Below are positions 1 through 9,785 of a DNA stretch of 64,000 nucleotides, in pieces. Position numbers and translations under genes: made by a program. The notes under the pieces were generated by a model that saw only the letters and a program-made list of their open reading frames with translations, ran no database searches and was not told the DNA's origin. How positions within the stretch are numbered: position 1 is the stretch's first letter; each line of letters opens with the position of its first letter. The DNA comes from an uncultured Roseicyclus sp. (GTDB lineage Bacteria > Pseudomonadota > Alphaproteobacteria > Rhodobacterales > Rhodobacteraceae): positions 124,001-188,000 of the forward strand of contig CANLEH010000002.1 in assembly GCA_947489665.1 (NCBI GenBank), read 5' to 3'.

Positions 1-575
<575 letters not shown>

Positions 576-622
576 TCACAGGCGGTGAAGAGTTTGACGC
601 GGTTCGCTGCGCTGGGGACGAT

Positions 623-1330
623 TTACTGTGTGGCTGTCTTCAGCGCGGCGCTGAGGGTTTCGCCGAGCGCCACCATCGCCTCTAGCTGTTCGGTCGAGTG
701 GATCGTGGACTTGAGGTTCAGCTGTAAACCGTCGGGGGAGCGAATGATCGTGGGCATGGCGCCTTTGGGCATGGCGTCATGGGGGCTGACCAGGGCGTCG
801 TGAAAGGCAATGGGAAGCAGAGCCTCACGGGCATCCGACGTCGCCAGGATCGCGCCGGCGGCCCCGGTGGCCTCCACAGCGTCAAGCTCGGACGCGCGGT
901 CGCCGACGACGCCGAAGAAGGTCTTCATCATATGTTTGCCCATCACGCCGTCGCCCATGGTGTCGAGAAAGCGTTCCATGTTGGCGGCCTTGTCGTCGGA
1001 CATGGCCAGGCTCATCACCGCGAGGCCTGAGGGGATGGCCGCGTCTGGGTCGGTCCAGGTGAGGCTGCGATTGGTCGTGTCCGTGGCGCCGCCACCGGTA
1101 TTTGAGCCAAACCGTTCCTCCACAACCCAATTGGCGGTGCGGCTGGTGATCTGTGTGATCCGGGTATAGCCCGAGGCGTCTGTCGTTACATCATGCCGCC
1201 AGCCGTTGCGGTCTGCCAGCGCGTGGATCGCCTCCGCTTTGACCTGGGATTTGCGTTTGGCGAAGATCATGAACGCCGTGCCCGCGAAGGCGGCGATGAT
1301 CAGGATCGGGATCATGATGTTGAAGTCCAT
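623..1330 (-). CDS. membrane-anchored protein of unknown function
   Basis: A 235-residue protein. The start chosen is ATG at 1330, giving MDFNIMIPILII followed at once by one hydrophobic segment (about residues 4-22) and a basic FAKRKSQVK stretch, so the protein is probably anchored in the inner membrane with a large cytoplasmic domain. An upstream in-frame start at 1390 would add 20 residues before the membrane segment and looks less natural. The soluble part has no motif I recognise. It lies 77 bases downstream of the 1408-1893 gene on the same strand. Confidence 0.6.
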   Translation of the reverse strand: MDFNIMIPILIIAAFAGTAFMIFAKRKSQVKAEAIHALADRNGWRHDVTTDASGYTRITQITSRTANWVVEERFGSNTGGGATDTTNRSLTWTDPDAAIPSGLAVMSLAMSDDKAANMERFLDTMGDGVMGKHMMKTFFGVVGDRASELDAVEATGAAGAILATSDAREALLPIAFHDALVSPHDAMPKGAMPTIIRSPDGLQLNLKSTIHSTEQLEAMVALGETLSAALKTATQ

Positions 1331-1407
1331 GGAGATATCGCCCCAGCTATTGCGTTGAACAGAGCGTAAACCGGCGTGCACCGCTTGCAAGAGTAAGAGA
1401 GTTACGA

Positions 1408-1893
1408 TCAGCCACGGCGTTCAAGAAAGTAAGTTACGATCCACGAAAATAGTGCAAATACAAGCAGCAAGGCTGTGGCCAGGATCGCGAGCAAAAGACC
1501 TGCAGTAAGCGTCGCACTTTCAAATCCAGTGTCAAATATGGAGGAGGCGCAGTCAAACTCGCGAATGTTAGTGTAAATCGTCAATAGCAGGAGGCAGACC
1601 AAAAGACCGAGCCCACCCCATTGAGGAAATGTGCCGATCCGCGAAGGCGCTGTAAGACGGGTCACGATTGCGGCGACACCACCGGGGAGAAGGAGGGTGC
1701 CTACAAGAAGCAGGTGTAACGGCCATCCTAGCCAGAATACTCTCAAAAAGCCGGTAAAGGACGGCAATTGAGGTGACTCACCTCGGAGCTCGGCGGCCGA
1801 ACAATGGGCCGACACTGTGTCTTTGATCGATAGAGCAAGTGCAATGGTGAGCGCGACACAAGCCCAATAGCCGAAAAGCCGTGCTCCGGTCAT
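1408..1893 (-). CDS. hypothetical four-helix membrane protein
   Basis: A 161-residue, strongly hydrophobic protein with about four predicted membrane spans (roughly residues 8-24, 47-75, 94-108 and 129-155) and a short loop containing the only cysteines (CSAAEL and EFDCASS). I do not recognise the family. Its base composition is visibly lower in G+C than that of its neighbours, so it may be a recently acquired or fast-evolving gene. It is preceded at 20 bases by the 1914-2153 gene on the same strand, so co-transcription is possible. Confidence 0.5.
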   Translation of the reverse strand: MTGARLFGYWACVALTIALALSIKDTVSAHCSAAELRGESPQLPSFTGFLRVFWLGWPLHLLLVGTLLLPGGVAAIVTRLTAPSRIGTFPQWGGLGLLVCLLLLTIYTNIREFDCASSIFDTGFESATLTAGLLLAILATALLLVFALFSWIVTYFLERRG

Positions 1894-1913
1894 TCACAGC
1901 ACGGCGGCGGCGT

Positions 1914-2153
1914 TCATGCCCCTGCCTCTGGTGGCGCCGGGAGTGTTGCCAGCTTCTGCTCCAGCAACGCCCGCGCGCGGCGTTCGGCCATGATGGTGCG
2001 CACGGCGGTGCGGAACAGCTCCTCCGTTGTGGGGGAGGAGGCACCGACGGATTTCGCAATGGTCTCTGGCAGGTTCTCGTCGCCGAGCTTGTCGGCGGCG
2101 GCAACGGTGTCGAGGGCGAGTTGCTCGGCGAGCTCTTGGGCGAGGCGGCTCAT
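1914..2153 (-). CDS. small conserved hypothetical protein
   Basis: A 79-residue, mostly helical and acidic protein beginning MSRLAQELAEQLAL, with a Pro/Ala-rich tail (LPAPPEAGA). It has no cysteines, signal peptide or membrane segment. It lies 23 bases downstream of the alpha/beta hydrolase gene in the same direction, consistent with one transcript. Function unknown; codon usage matches the surrounding genes, which supports it being real. Confidence 0.55.
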   Translation of the reverse strand: MSRLAQELAEQLALDTVAAADKLGDENLPETIAKSVGASSPTTEELFRTAVRTIMAERRARALLEQKLATLPAPPEAGA

Positions 2154-2176
2154 GCGTGTGGGTCCTGTTGGGGCGT

Positions 2177-2830
2177 TTACCGCGTCGTCTCAGTCAGGCG
2201 GCGGCGGACATAGGTTTGGACGTGGTCGATCATCGGGTCCATGTGCGGGTCTTCGAAGAAGTGGCCGGCGCCTTCCATCTCCTCATGGGTGATGGTGATG
2301 CCCTTCTGCTCGTGCAACTTGTCGACGAGGATGCGAGTGTCCTGCGGTTTGGCCACGCGGTCGGCGGTGCCGTTGATGATCAAGCCCGAGGACGGGCAGG
2401 GGGCGAGGAACGAGAAATCGTACATATTGGCGGGCGGCGAGACGGAGATGAAGCCCGTGATCTCGGGCCGACGCATCAGAAGCTGCATGCCGATCCACGC
2501 GCCAAAGGAGAAACCCGCGACCCAGCAATGCTTGGAATTGGGGTTCATCGATTGGAGGTAGTCGAGTGCGGAGGCGGCATCGCTGAGCTCGCCAATGCCC
2601 TGGTCATATTCGCCCTGGCTTCGGCCCACGCCCCGGAAATTGAAGCGCAGCACGGTGAAGCCCATCTGATGGAAGGCGTAGTGCAGGTTGTAGACCACGC
2701 GGTTGTTCATCGTGCCGCCGAATTGCGGATGCGGATGAAGAATGATCGCGATGGGCGCGTCTTTGGCTTTCTGGGGGTGGTAGCGGCCTTCCAAGCGGCC
2801 TTCGGGTCCGGGGAAAATAACCTCGGGCAT
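2177..2830 (-). CDS. alpha/beta hydrolase
   Basis: A 217-residue cytoplasmic alpha/beta hydrolase of the small 'CocE/NonD or dienelactone hydrolase-like' type. Visible features are the HPHPQFGGTMNN oxyanion-region segment near residue 32, LRFNFRGVGRS, the nucleophile elbow GFSFGAW with the catalytic serine, a C-terminal Asp in GTADRV and a His in GAGHFFED. Family members hydrolyse small esters, but the substrate is not predictable. The start at 2830 gives a complete fold; the promoter would lie in the region shared with the divergent iscR-like gene. Confidence 0.82.
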   Translation of the reverse strand: MPEVIFPGPEGRLEGRYHPQKAKDAPIAIILHPHPQFGGTMNNRVVYNLHYAFHQMGFTVLRFNFRGVGRSQGEYDQGIGELSDAASALDYLQSMNPNSKHCWVAGFSFGAWIGMQLLMRRPEITGFISVSPPANMYDFSFLAPCPSSGLIINGTADRVAKPQDTRILVDKLHEQKGITITHEEMEGAGHFFEDPHMDPMIDHVQTYVRRRLTETTR

Positions 2831-2888
2831 CCTGTCTCCTTCGCGTGCGCGGCGCTTGGCCGCTTTCTTGACGGGCGGGGCGCACGTC

Positions 2889-2905
2889 TTTAGAACGATT
2901 CCAAA
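2889..2905. promoter_or_regulatory. Irr/ICE-like operator in front of the suf operon
   Basis: The sequence TTTAGAA-CGA-TTCCAAA matches the iron control element consensus TTTAGAA-N3-TTCTAAA known for the haem-responsive regulator Irr of alphaproteobacteria at all but one position. It lies 123 bases upstream of the start of the iscR-like gene and 59 bases upstream of the divergent hydrolase gene. The match is seen in the sequence; Irr control is inference, but Irr control of suf operons is an established theme in Rhizobiales and Rhodobacterales. Confidence 0.6.
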
Positions 2906-3027
2906 TTGGAGAGGGGTCTTGTCCCACTCCGCAGGGCTGTTCCGCAGTTAAGCGGGAGGGCGGGAAAGGTCAATCGGAAGGGCGCGTCTCGCGCCGTTCC
3001 ATGCGCTTAATTTTCGGGGGTGTGGCC

Positions 3028-3486
3028 ATGAAACTGAGCACCAAGGGGCGCTATGCGATGGTGGCGATGGCCGACCTTGCCTTGCAGCCCGAGGATCAGC
3101 TGACGCCCCTGTCGGATCTGTCGAAGCGGCAGGACATCTCCTTGCCCTATCTGGAGCAGCTTTTCGTGAAGCTGCGGCGCGCTGATCTGGTGACCTCGGT
3201 GCGCGGCCCGGGTGGCGGCTATAAGCTGGCGCGGGCGGCCAATGACATCCGGGTGGTGGAGATTTTCGAGGCTGTGGATGAGACAGTGTCGGCATTGCAC
3301 ACTGGCGCTGGTGCATCCGGCGGGGCGTCGGGCAGCCGCGCGCAGAGCCTGACCAACCGGTTGTGGGAAGGCTTTTCGGCCCATGTCTATGTGTTCCTTC
3401 ATCAGACGCGTCTGTCGGATGTGGTGAAGAACGACCTGACGCCCTGCCCGGCGGTTCCGAACCTGTTCGAGCTGGTGGATGAGTAA
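3028..3486 (+). CDS. iscR: Rrf2-family Fe-S regulator, IscR-like
   Basis: A 152-residue winged-helix regulator beginning MKLSTKGRYAMVAMADLAL, with recognition segment ISLPYLEQLFVKLRRADLV and wing RGPGGGYKLAR, all typical of IscR. The ATG at 3028 is chosen over the 3001 ATG because it gives the conserved N-terminus. The region where E. coli IscR has its three cluster cysteines (about residues 90-108) holds only Gly/Ser/Ala/Thr here; the only cysteine is Cys140. A single-cysteine IscR that still binds a cluster and represses Fe-S genes is described in Rhodobacter sphaeroides. It is the first gene of the suf operon and is its probable local regulator. Confidence 0.85.
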   Translation: MKLSTKGRYAMVAMADLALQPEDQLTPLSDLSKRQDISLPYLEQLFVKLRRADLVTSVRGPGGGYKLARAANDIRVVEIFEAVDETVSALHTGAGASGGASGSRAQSLTNRLWEGFSAHVYVFLHQTRLSDVVKNDLTPCPAVPNLFELVDE

Positions 3487-3675
3487 GTTGGACAGGGGTT
3501 GCGCCGGCTTCGCCGTCGCCGGAGGCGATTTTTCTGGCGAAAAATCGCGGGCGTTCGGGGCAGGCGTTTTGATGCAAGGTCCAAGGGCCGCTTGTGTTGC
3601 GCGGTCGGAGCCTCCGGCGGAGGTATTTTCGAAACGAGGAAGACAGGATTTGTTTTCACGCGCGGACGGTGTCAC
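3487..3675 (+). repeat. intergenic hairpin element, copy A
   Basis: The spacer between the iscR-like gene and the first cysteine desulfurase contains CCTCC-GGC-GGAGG immediately followed by TATTTTCGAAACGAGGAAG (3611-3643), the same layout as copies near 13.7, 46.4 and 49.95 kb. Its left part (3494-3520, TTGCGCCGGCTTCGCCGTCG) is also found, reverse-complemented, around 13780-13800. A frame is open across the spacer, but its translation is Arg-rich filler, so it is treated as non-coding. Confidence 0.55.
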
Positions 3676-4719
3676 GTGAGCGGGCGGATCTATCTGGATT
3701 CGAACGCCACTGCACCGCTGCGGGCTGAGGCGCGGGCGGCCATGGTGGCGGCGATGGATGTGGTGGGCAATCCGTCTTCCGTGCATGCCGAAGGGCGCGC
3801 GGCCAAGGCGATGATGGAACGCGCGCGCGCGCAGGTGGCAGAGGCCTTGGGCGCGCAAGCGGCAGATATCGTGTTCGTGTCAGGAGCCACGGAGGCCGCG
3901 GCCCTGGCGATGGCCGGACGGGGTCTGGCGGTCGCCGGCATTGAGCATGACGCGGTCTTGGCCTGGGGCGAAGCGGCGCTGCCGGTGTCCCACGATGGGA
4001 TCGTGGCGATCGCCGCACCGGAGCGCGCCTGTGTGCAGGTCGCCAATTCCGAGACTGGGCTTTTGCAGAACTTGCCCGCGGGCCTTGCGGTGAGTGACTG
4101 GACGCAAGGGTTCGGGAAGATCCCGCTGGCGTTCGATTGGGCGGGCATTGATATGGCCTTTGTGTCTGCCCACAAGATCGGTGGGCCCAAGGGAGTGGGC
4201 GCGCTGATCCTGCGGCGTGGCCTTGATGTTGAGGCGCGGATCAAGGGCGGGGGGCAGGAGATGGGCCGCCGCCATGGGACCGAGAACCTGATCGGAATCG
4301 CTGGATTTGGGGCCGCAGCGGAGGCGGCAGCGCAAGATTTGGCGGATGGCGTATGGGCCAGGGTTGAGAAACTTAGAAATATTCTAGAAAAGACTCTGGA
4401 ACCCGCGACACAATCGACTATTTTTGTCGGGAAAGGGGCGCCACGCCTTCCGAACACGTCGATGTTCATCACGGAAGGCTGGAAAGGCGAGACCCAGGTG
4501 ATGGCGATGGATCTGGCTGGATTTGCCGTCTCGGCGGGGTCGGCATGCTCCAGCGGCAAGGTGAAGGCCTCGGGCGTTTTGCGCGCGATGGGATATTCGG
4601 AAGAGCAGGCGGCGTGTGCGTTGCGCGTGTCGTTGGGACCTTCCAACACGGAAGCCGAGGTCAGGGCGTTTTGCGATGCCTGGCTGGCGGCGAGAGAGAA
4701 GAAATTGGCGCGGGTTTGA
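3676..4719 (+). CDS. cysteine desulfurase (IscS/NifS type)
   Basis: A 347-residue PLP enzyme that removes sulfur from cysteine for Fe-S cluster building. The start is GTG at 3676 ([14 protein letters not shown]), because upstream residues in the open frame are Arg-rich filler and the family begins with YLDxNAT. PLP-binding Lys167 lies in [10 protein letters not shown], and the persulfide Cys291 lies in [15 protein letters not shown], the long mobile loop of class I desulfurases. It is somewhat short for the family (about 385-400). It stands between the regulator and sufB, so it is a second desulfurase in the same operon as sufS. Confidence 0.87.
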   Translation: MSGRIYLDSNATAPLRAEARAAMVAAMDVVGNPSSVHAEGRAAKAMMERARAQVAEALGAQAADIVFVSGATEAAALAMAGRGLAVAGIEHDAVLAWGEAALPVSHDGIVAIAAPERACVQVANSETGLLQNLPAGLAVSDWTQGFGKIPLAFDWAGIDMAFVSAHKIGGPKGVGALILRRGLDVEARIKGGGQEMGRRHGTENLIGIAGFGAAAEAAAQDLADGVWARVEKLRNILEKTLEPATQSTIFVGKGAPRLPNTSMFITEGWKGETQVMAMDLAGFAVSAGSACSSGKVKASGVLRAMGYSEEQAACALRVSLGPSNTEAEVRAFCDAWLAAREKKLARV

Positions 4720-4741
4720 TCCGCGATCTGGAGGGTTTGAG

Positions 4742-6256
<1,515 letters not shown>

Positions 6257-6293
6257 CCGCTTGGTCGCGCCGTGTTTGCAGTGAGGATCCGCC

Positions 6294-6527
6294 GTGAGCC
6301 ACGAGGATGATATCCAACCCAGATCGCCCGGCCGACGGGTGTTTACCATGGCTGTTCTGGTCATGGCGGTGGTGGCGATTGGCATCTCGATGACTGTGGC
6401 TGGCGGGTTCTGGGGCTCGGGCGATAGTGCCAACCCGCTTGACCCCACGCATTTCGGTGCGGGCACGGCGGACTCGCCCTACTGCAACCGGGATGGCGGG
6501 TTCAGCTTCTGGCGTCCGGTCTGTTGA
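6294..6527 (+). CDS. small single-span membrane protein
   Basis: A 77-residue protein starting at GTG 6294, 37 bases after sufB. It has an N-terminal basic segment (RSPGRR), one membrane span (about residues 17-37, FTMAVLVMAVVAIGISM and on) and a Gly/Asn-rich periplasmic tail with two cysteines (SPYCNRDGG and WRPVC at the very end). I do not recognise the family. It opens the insert between sufB and sufC and ends 10 bases before the first FkbM gene, so it is probably translated from the same message. Confidence 0.55.
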   Translation: MSHEDDIQPRSPGRRVFTMAVLVMAVVAIGISMTVAGGFWGSGDSANPLDPTHFGAGTADSPYCNRDGGFSFWRPVC

Positions 6528-6537
6528 GGGGGGTGAG

Positions 6538-7437
6538 ATGAGCGTTGGATTTCACCCGGATCGCGCGAAGGCGCTGATCGACATTCTGAAGCCCGCGCGG
6601 ATGACGCGGGTGGTGGATATCGGGGCGAACCCCCTGGATGAGACGCCTTACAAGGGTCTGCTGTCCATCGGCGGGTGCGATGTTTGGGGATTTGAGCCGC
6701 AGGAGCAGGCATTCGATCGATTGATCGCCAATAAGGGCCCCCATGAGAATTACATTTGCGCGGCTGTGGGCGACGGCAAGAAGGCTGAATTGAAGATCTG
6801 CGCGGACAGCGGTTTCACGTCGCTCCTTGAGCCGAACCCGGCCTACATTGACGGGATCGGCCAGTCCAAGGACCGGATGAGGGTGGTTGAGCGGGTCGAG
6901 ATCAAAACCTCACGCCTTGATAGTCTGAAAGACCTGCCGGATTTCGATCTTCTCAAGATCGACATCCAAGGTGGTGAGCGTGCGGTGTTCCGGGGTGGGC
7001 CGAAGAAGCTGAGCAAAGCGCTGGCTGTGATCACCGAAGTCGCTGCTTTGCCCCTATACGTGGATCAACCTGTGATGGGCGAACAGATGGTGGAGCTCGG
7101 TAAGCATGGCTTCCACCTTCACAAATTTCTGTTCCTCAAGACTATTGGCTATCGCAACCGCTGGTCTGGCCGTTTGAAGCGCGGGCTTTATCGCAGCCAG
7201 CTAAGCGATGGCGACGCGGTCATGGTGCGCGGGTTGATGGACATCAATGGCCTGGAAGACGAGGAGCTGAAGCATCTTGCGATCCTGTGCGACAGTGTCT
7301 TGCTGACCCAGGATCTGGGTGTGACGGCGATGGCCGAGCTGATGCATCGCGGCGTTTTGCAGGAGGCGCGTTTGCACGATTATGTCGACCTGCTGCCCAA
7401 GGTATCGCCCCGGCCAGTGGAGACGGCTGCGCAATGA
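6538..7437 (+). CDS. FkbM-family SAM-dependent methyltransferase
   Basis: A 299-residue protein with the Rossmann methyltransferase motif VVDIGANPLDETPYKG near residue 23 (SAM binding) and LLKIDIQGGERAVFRGG near residue 140, the acidic post-II motif characteristic of FkbM methyltransferases, which methylate hydroxyls of sugars or polyketides. The C-terminal third (residues 200-299) is an extension rich in Leu/Asp without recognised motifs. Its start ATG at 6538 follows a GGGGTGAG ribosome site. Its stop overlaps the next ATG (ATGA), so the two methyltransferases are translationally coupled. The substrate is probably a surface glycan, judging from the neighbouring pyruvyl transferase. Confidence 0.82.
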   Translation: MSVGFHPDRAKALIDILKPARMTRVVDIGANPLDETPYKGLLSIGGCDVWGFEPQEQAFDRLIANKGPHENYICAAVGDGKKAELKICADSGFTSLLEPNPAYIDGIGQSKDRMRVVERVEIKTSRLDSLKDLPDFDLLKIDIQGGERAVFRGGPKKLSKALAVITEVAALPLYVDQPVMGEQMVELGKHGFHLHKFLFLKTIGYRNRWSGRLKRGLYRSQLSDGDAVMVRGLMDINGLEDEELKHLAILCDSVLLTQDLGVTAMAELMHRGVLQEARLHDYVDLLPKVSPRPVETAAQ

Positions 7438-8234
7438 GCGAGGCCTTGGCTCATACCGCCCTGGCGAAAGCCGGACGGCTGTTGCGCAACACAGACGCGC
7501 AGCGTGCGCTTCTGGCCAACGCGGCCGATGTGCTTGACGGTTTGCAGCTGACCGAGACAGAGATTGAGGGGCGTGAGGTCACCTTCGCCACCAACATGCT
7601 GCGCGATCCGATCCAGCGCCGCCACCGCAAGGGCAAGTTCTTTGAGGCCGAAGAGTTGGGCCTGATGGCGCGCTACCTTCCCGAAGGCGGCACGTTTGTG
7701 GATATCGGAGCGAATGTGGGGAACCATACGATCTACGCAGGGCTGTTTCTGGCGGCCCGTCGGATCATTCCGATTGAGCCGAACCCATTGGCGTGCCGCT
7801 TGTTAATGCTCAACATCGTGCTCAATGGGCTGAGCGATCAGATCGTGTTCGATCATATCGGTGTGGGTGCCGCGGATGTTGCGTCCGATGGGTTCGCCAT
7901 GACCGAGCGGCGCAAGAATCTTGGCGCGTCGCGCATGGTCGCGGGTGAGGGTGATATTCGCACTGTGCGCCCCGATGAAGTGTTGCGAGATGAGACGCCC
8001 GATTTCATCAAGATCGACGTCGAAGGCATGGAGATGGACGTGCTGCGCGGTTTGCAGAAGACCATCCGCCGCTGTCGTCCGGTGCTGTTGGTGGAATGTG
8101 ATCGCGAGAATATCCACGACTTTGCCGATTGGCGGTTGGCCAATGGGTTCCAAATCCCTGCGTCGATCAAGCATTACGCGGAGAACCGGAATTTCCTTTT
8201 GGTGCCTGAAGAACGTGCGGAGGAATTCGCATGA
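7434..8234 (+). CDS. FkbM-family methyltransferase, second copy
   Basis: A 266-residue SAM-dependent methyltransferase with FVDIGANVGNHTIYAG (residues about 85-100) and DFIKIDVEGMEMDVLRG (about 190-206), closer to the FkbM consensus than the preceding gene. The N-terminal 80 residues (LAHTALAKAGRLLRN and on) are a helical extension. It starts within the stop of the upstream gene (ATGA at 7434-7437) and itself ends in an ATGA overlap with the pyruvyl transferase gene. The two FkbM proteins are diverged in sequence, so a simple recent duplication is unlikely. Confidence 0.86.
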   Translation: MSEALAHTALAKAGRLLRNTDAQRALLANAADVLDGLQLTETEIEGREVTFATNMLRDPIQRRHRKGKFFEAEELGLMARYLPEGGTFVDIGANVGNHTIYAGLFLAARRIIPIEPNPLACRLLMLNIVLNGLSDQIVFDHIGVGAADVASDGFAMTERRKNLGASRMVAGEGDIRTVRPDEVLRDETPDFIKIDVEGMEMDVLRGLQKTIRRCRPVLLVECDRENIHDFADWRLANGFQIPASIKHYAENRNFLLVPEERAEEFA

Positions 8235-9037
8235 GTGCTCCGCTGCGCCTCTACTACTGGCCCGCGCCGAATTTCGGCGACGCGTTGAGCCACCTGATCG
8301 TCGAGCATGTCTCGGGCCGGCGCGTCGAACAGGTGCGTCCGAAGCAGGCGGAGCTGTTTGCCCTTGGCTCGCTGATGCATGTGATTGCCAAGCACTGGAC
8401 GGACCACAGCCGGGGGGAGGGGCCGATCCTGTGGGGGACGGGCCTGTTGAACCCGTTTTACCGGAAGGATTTCTTGCAGAACGTGCGGGTGCGCTTGCTG
8501 CGTGGGCCGGTCTCTGCCGCATTCCTGCGCCTGAAGATGACGGAGTTCGGGGATCCCGGGCTGTTGGCCGATGATGTGATTGGGCCCGTGGCGGAACGCC
8601 ACGACCGGATCGCGATTGTGCCGCATCATTCCCAAATGGACGATCCGCGTTTTGTGGACATGGTGGAGGCTGATCCGGCGCTGCATCTGATCGACGTGCG
8701 GCTGGACCCGGTGACAGTCTGCCGTGAGATTGCAGCGTCGGCCCATGTGTTCTCGGCCAGCCTGCACGGGCTGATCGTGGCCGACGCCTATGGCATCCCC
8801 AACACCTGGATGGACCCCACCGAACAAGGCCGCCTGAAATATCATGACTACGCCGCGTCCATTGGGCGCGACATGACCTATCCCGTTGAAATCCCGGATG
8901 TTCCAGCGGCCGCGCGGGCTGTGAAGGATCATCCGCTTCCCTATGCCGAAGGTATCGCACGTTGCCGCGAGAGCCTTCTGCGCCATTTCCCGGCAGAGCT
9001 GCGCGCTGCCCAACCGAATGAGGTATCCCATGCTTGA
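8231..9037 (+). CDS. polysaccharide pyruvyl transferase family protein
   Basis: A 268-residue protein of the PS_pyruv_trans family, which transfers pyruvate from phosphoenolpyruvate to sugars of exopolysaccharides and related glycans. It begins LRLYYWPAPNFGDALSHLI, the typical N-terminal GDxLs motif, and has the GTGLLNP, LLRGPVSA and conserved SASLHGLIVADAYGIPN segments of the C-terminal Rossmann half. It is coupled by ATGA to the upstream methyltransferase, and its last codons overlap the sufC start by 8 bases. Together with the two FkbM genes it looks like a small glycan-decoration module. Confidence 0.85.
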   Translation: MSAPLRLYYWPAPNFGDALSHLIVEHVSGRRVEQVRPKQAELFALGSLMHVIAKHWTDHSRGEGPILWGTGLLNPFYRKDFLQNVRVRLLRGPVSAAFLRLKMTEFGDPGLLADDVIGPVAERHDRIAIVPHHSQMDDPRFVDMVEADPALHLIDVRLDPVTVCREIAASAHVFSASLHGLIVADAYGIPNTWMDPTEQGRLKYHDYAASIGRDMTYPVEIPDVPAAARAVKDHPLPYAEGIARCRESLLRHFPAELRAAQPNEVSHA

Positions 9038-9785
9038 GATCAAAGGCCTGGCCGTCAAACTGGAAGAAGAAGACAAGCAGATCCTGAAAGGTGTCGACCT
9101 GAGCGTCGAGGCTGGCAAGGTGCACGCGATCATGGGGCCCAATGGCTCGGGCAAGTCGACACTGTCCTACGTGCTGACAGGCCGTGATGGCTACGAGGTC
9201 ACGGGCGGGTCCGCCACGCTGGAAGGCGAGGACCTGCTGGACATGGACCCGGAAGAACGTGCGGCGGCGGGGCTGTTCTTGGCATTCCAATACCCGGTCG
9301 AAATTCCCGGTGTGGGCAACATGACCTTCTTGCGCACGGCACTGAATGCTCAGCGGAAAAGCCGGGGCGAGGAAGAGATGAGCGCAGGCGATTTCCTCAA
9401 GCTGATCCGCGCCAAGGCAAAGGATCTGAAGATCGACGCCGACATGTTGAAGCGCCCTGTGAATGTGGGCTTCTCGGGCGGTGAGAAGAAGCGCAACGAA
9501 ATCCTGCAAATGGCGATGCTGGAACCGAAGATGTGCATCCTGGATGAGACCGACTCGGGCCTCGACGTGGACGCAATGAAGCTGGTGTCTGAAGGTGTGA
9601 ACGCGTTGCGCGACGAGGGGCGTGGCTTCCTGGTGATCACGCACTATCAGCGCCTGCTGGATCACATCCAGCCCGATGTCGTGCACATCATGGCGGACGG
9701 TCGCATCGTGAAGACCGGCGGGCCGGAGCTCGCGCTTGAGGTCGAAAAGAACGGCTATGCCGATATTCTGGCGGAGGTGGCGTAA
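9030..9785 (+). CDS. sufC: Fe-S assembly ATPase SufC
   Basis: A 251-residue ABC-type ATPase that energises the SufB-SufD scaffold. Walker A is at residues 36-44 (GPNGSGKST), the Q-loop at Gln87 (FLAFQYPVEIPG), the signature motif is FSGGEKKRNE, and Walker B is MCILDETDSGLD. The start is ATG at 9030, which lies inside the last codons of the pyruvyl transferase gene (8-base overlap); this makes sufC translation dependent on the inserted genes. It is followed without a gap by sufD (TAATG). Confidence 0.96.
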   Translation: MLEIKGLAVKLEEEDKQILKGVDLSVEAGKVHAIMGPNGSGKSTLSYVLTGRDGYEVTGGSATLEGEDLLDMDPEERAAAGLFLAFQYPVEIPGVGNMTFLRTALNAQRKSRGEEEMSAGDFLKLIRAKAKDLKIDADMLKRPVNVGFSGGEKKRNEILQMAMLEPKMCILDETDSGLDVDAMKLVSEGVNALRDEGRGFLVITHYQRLLDHIQPDVVHIMADGRIVKTGGPELALEVEKNGYADILAEVA

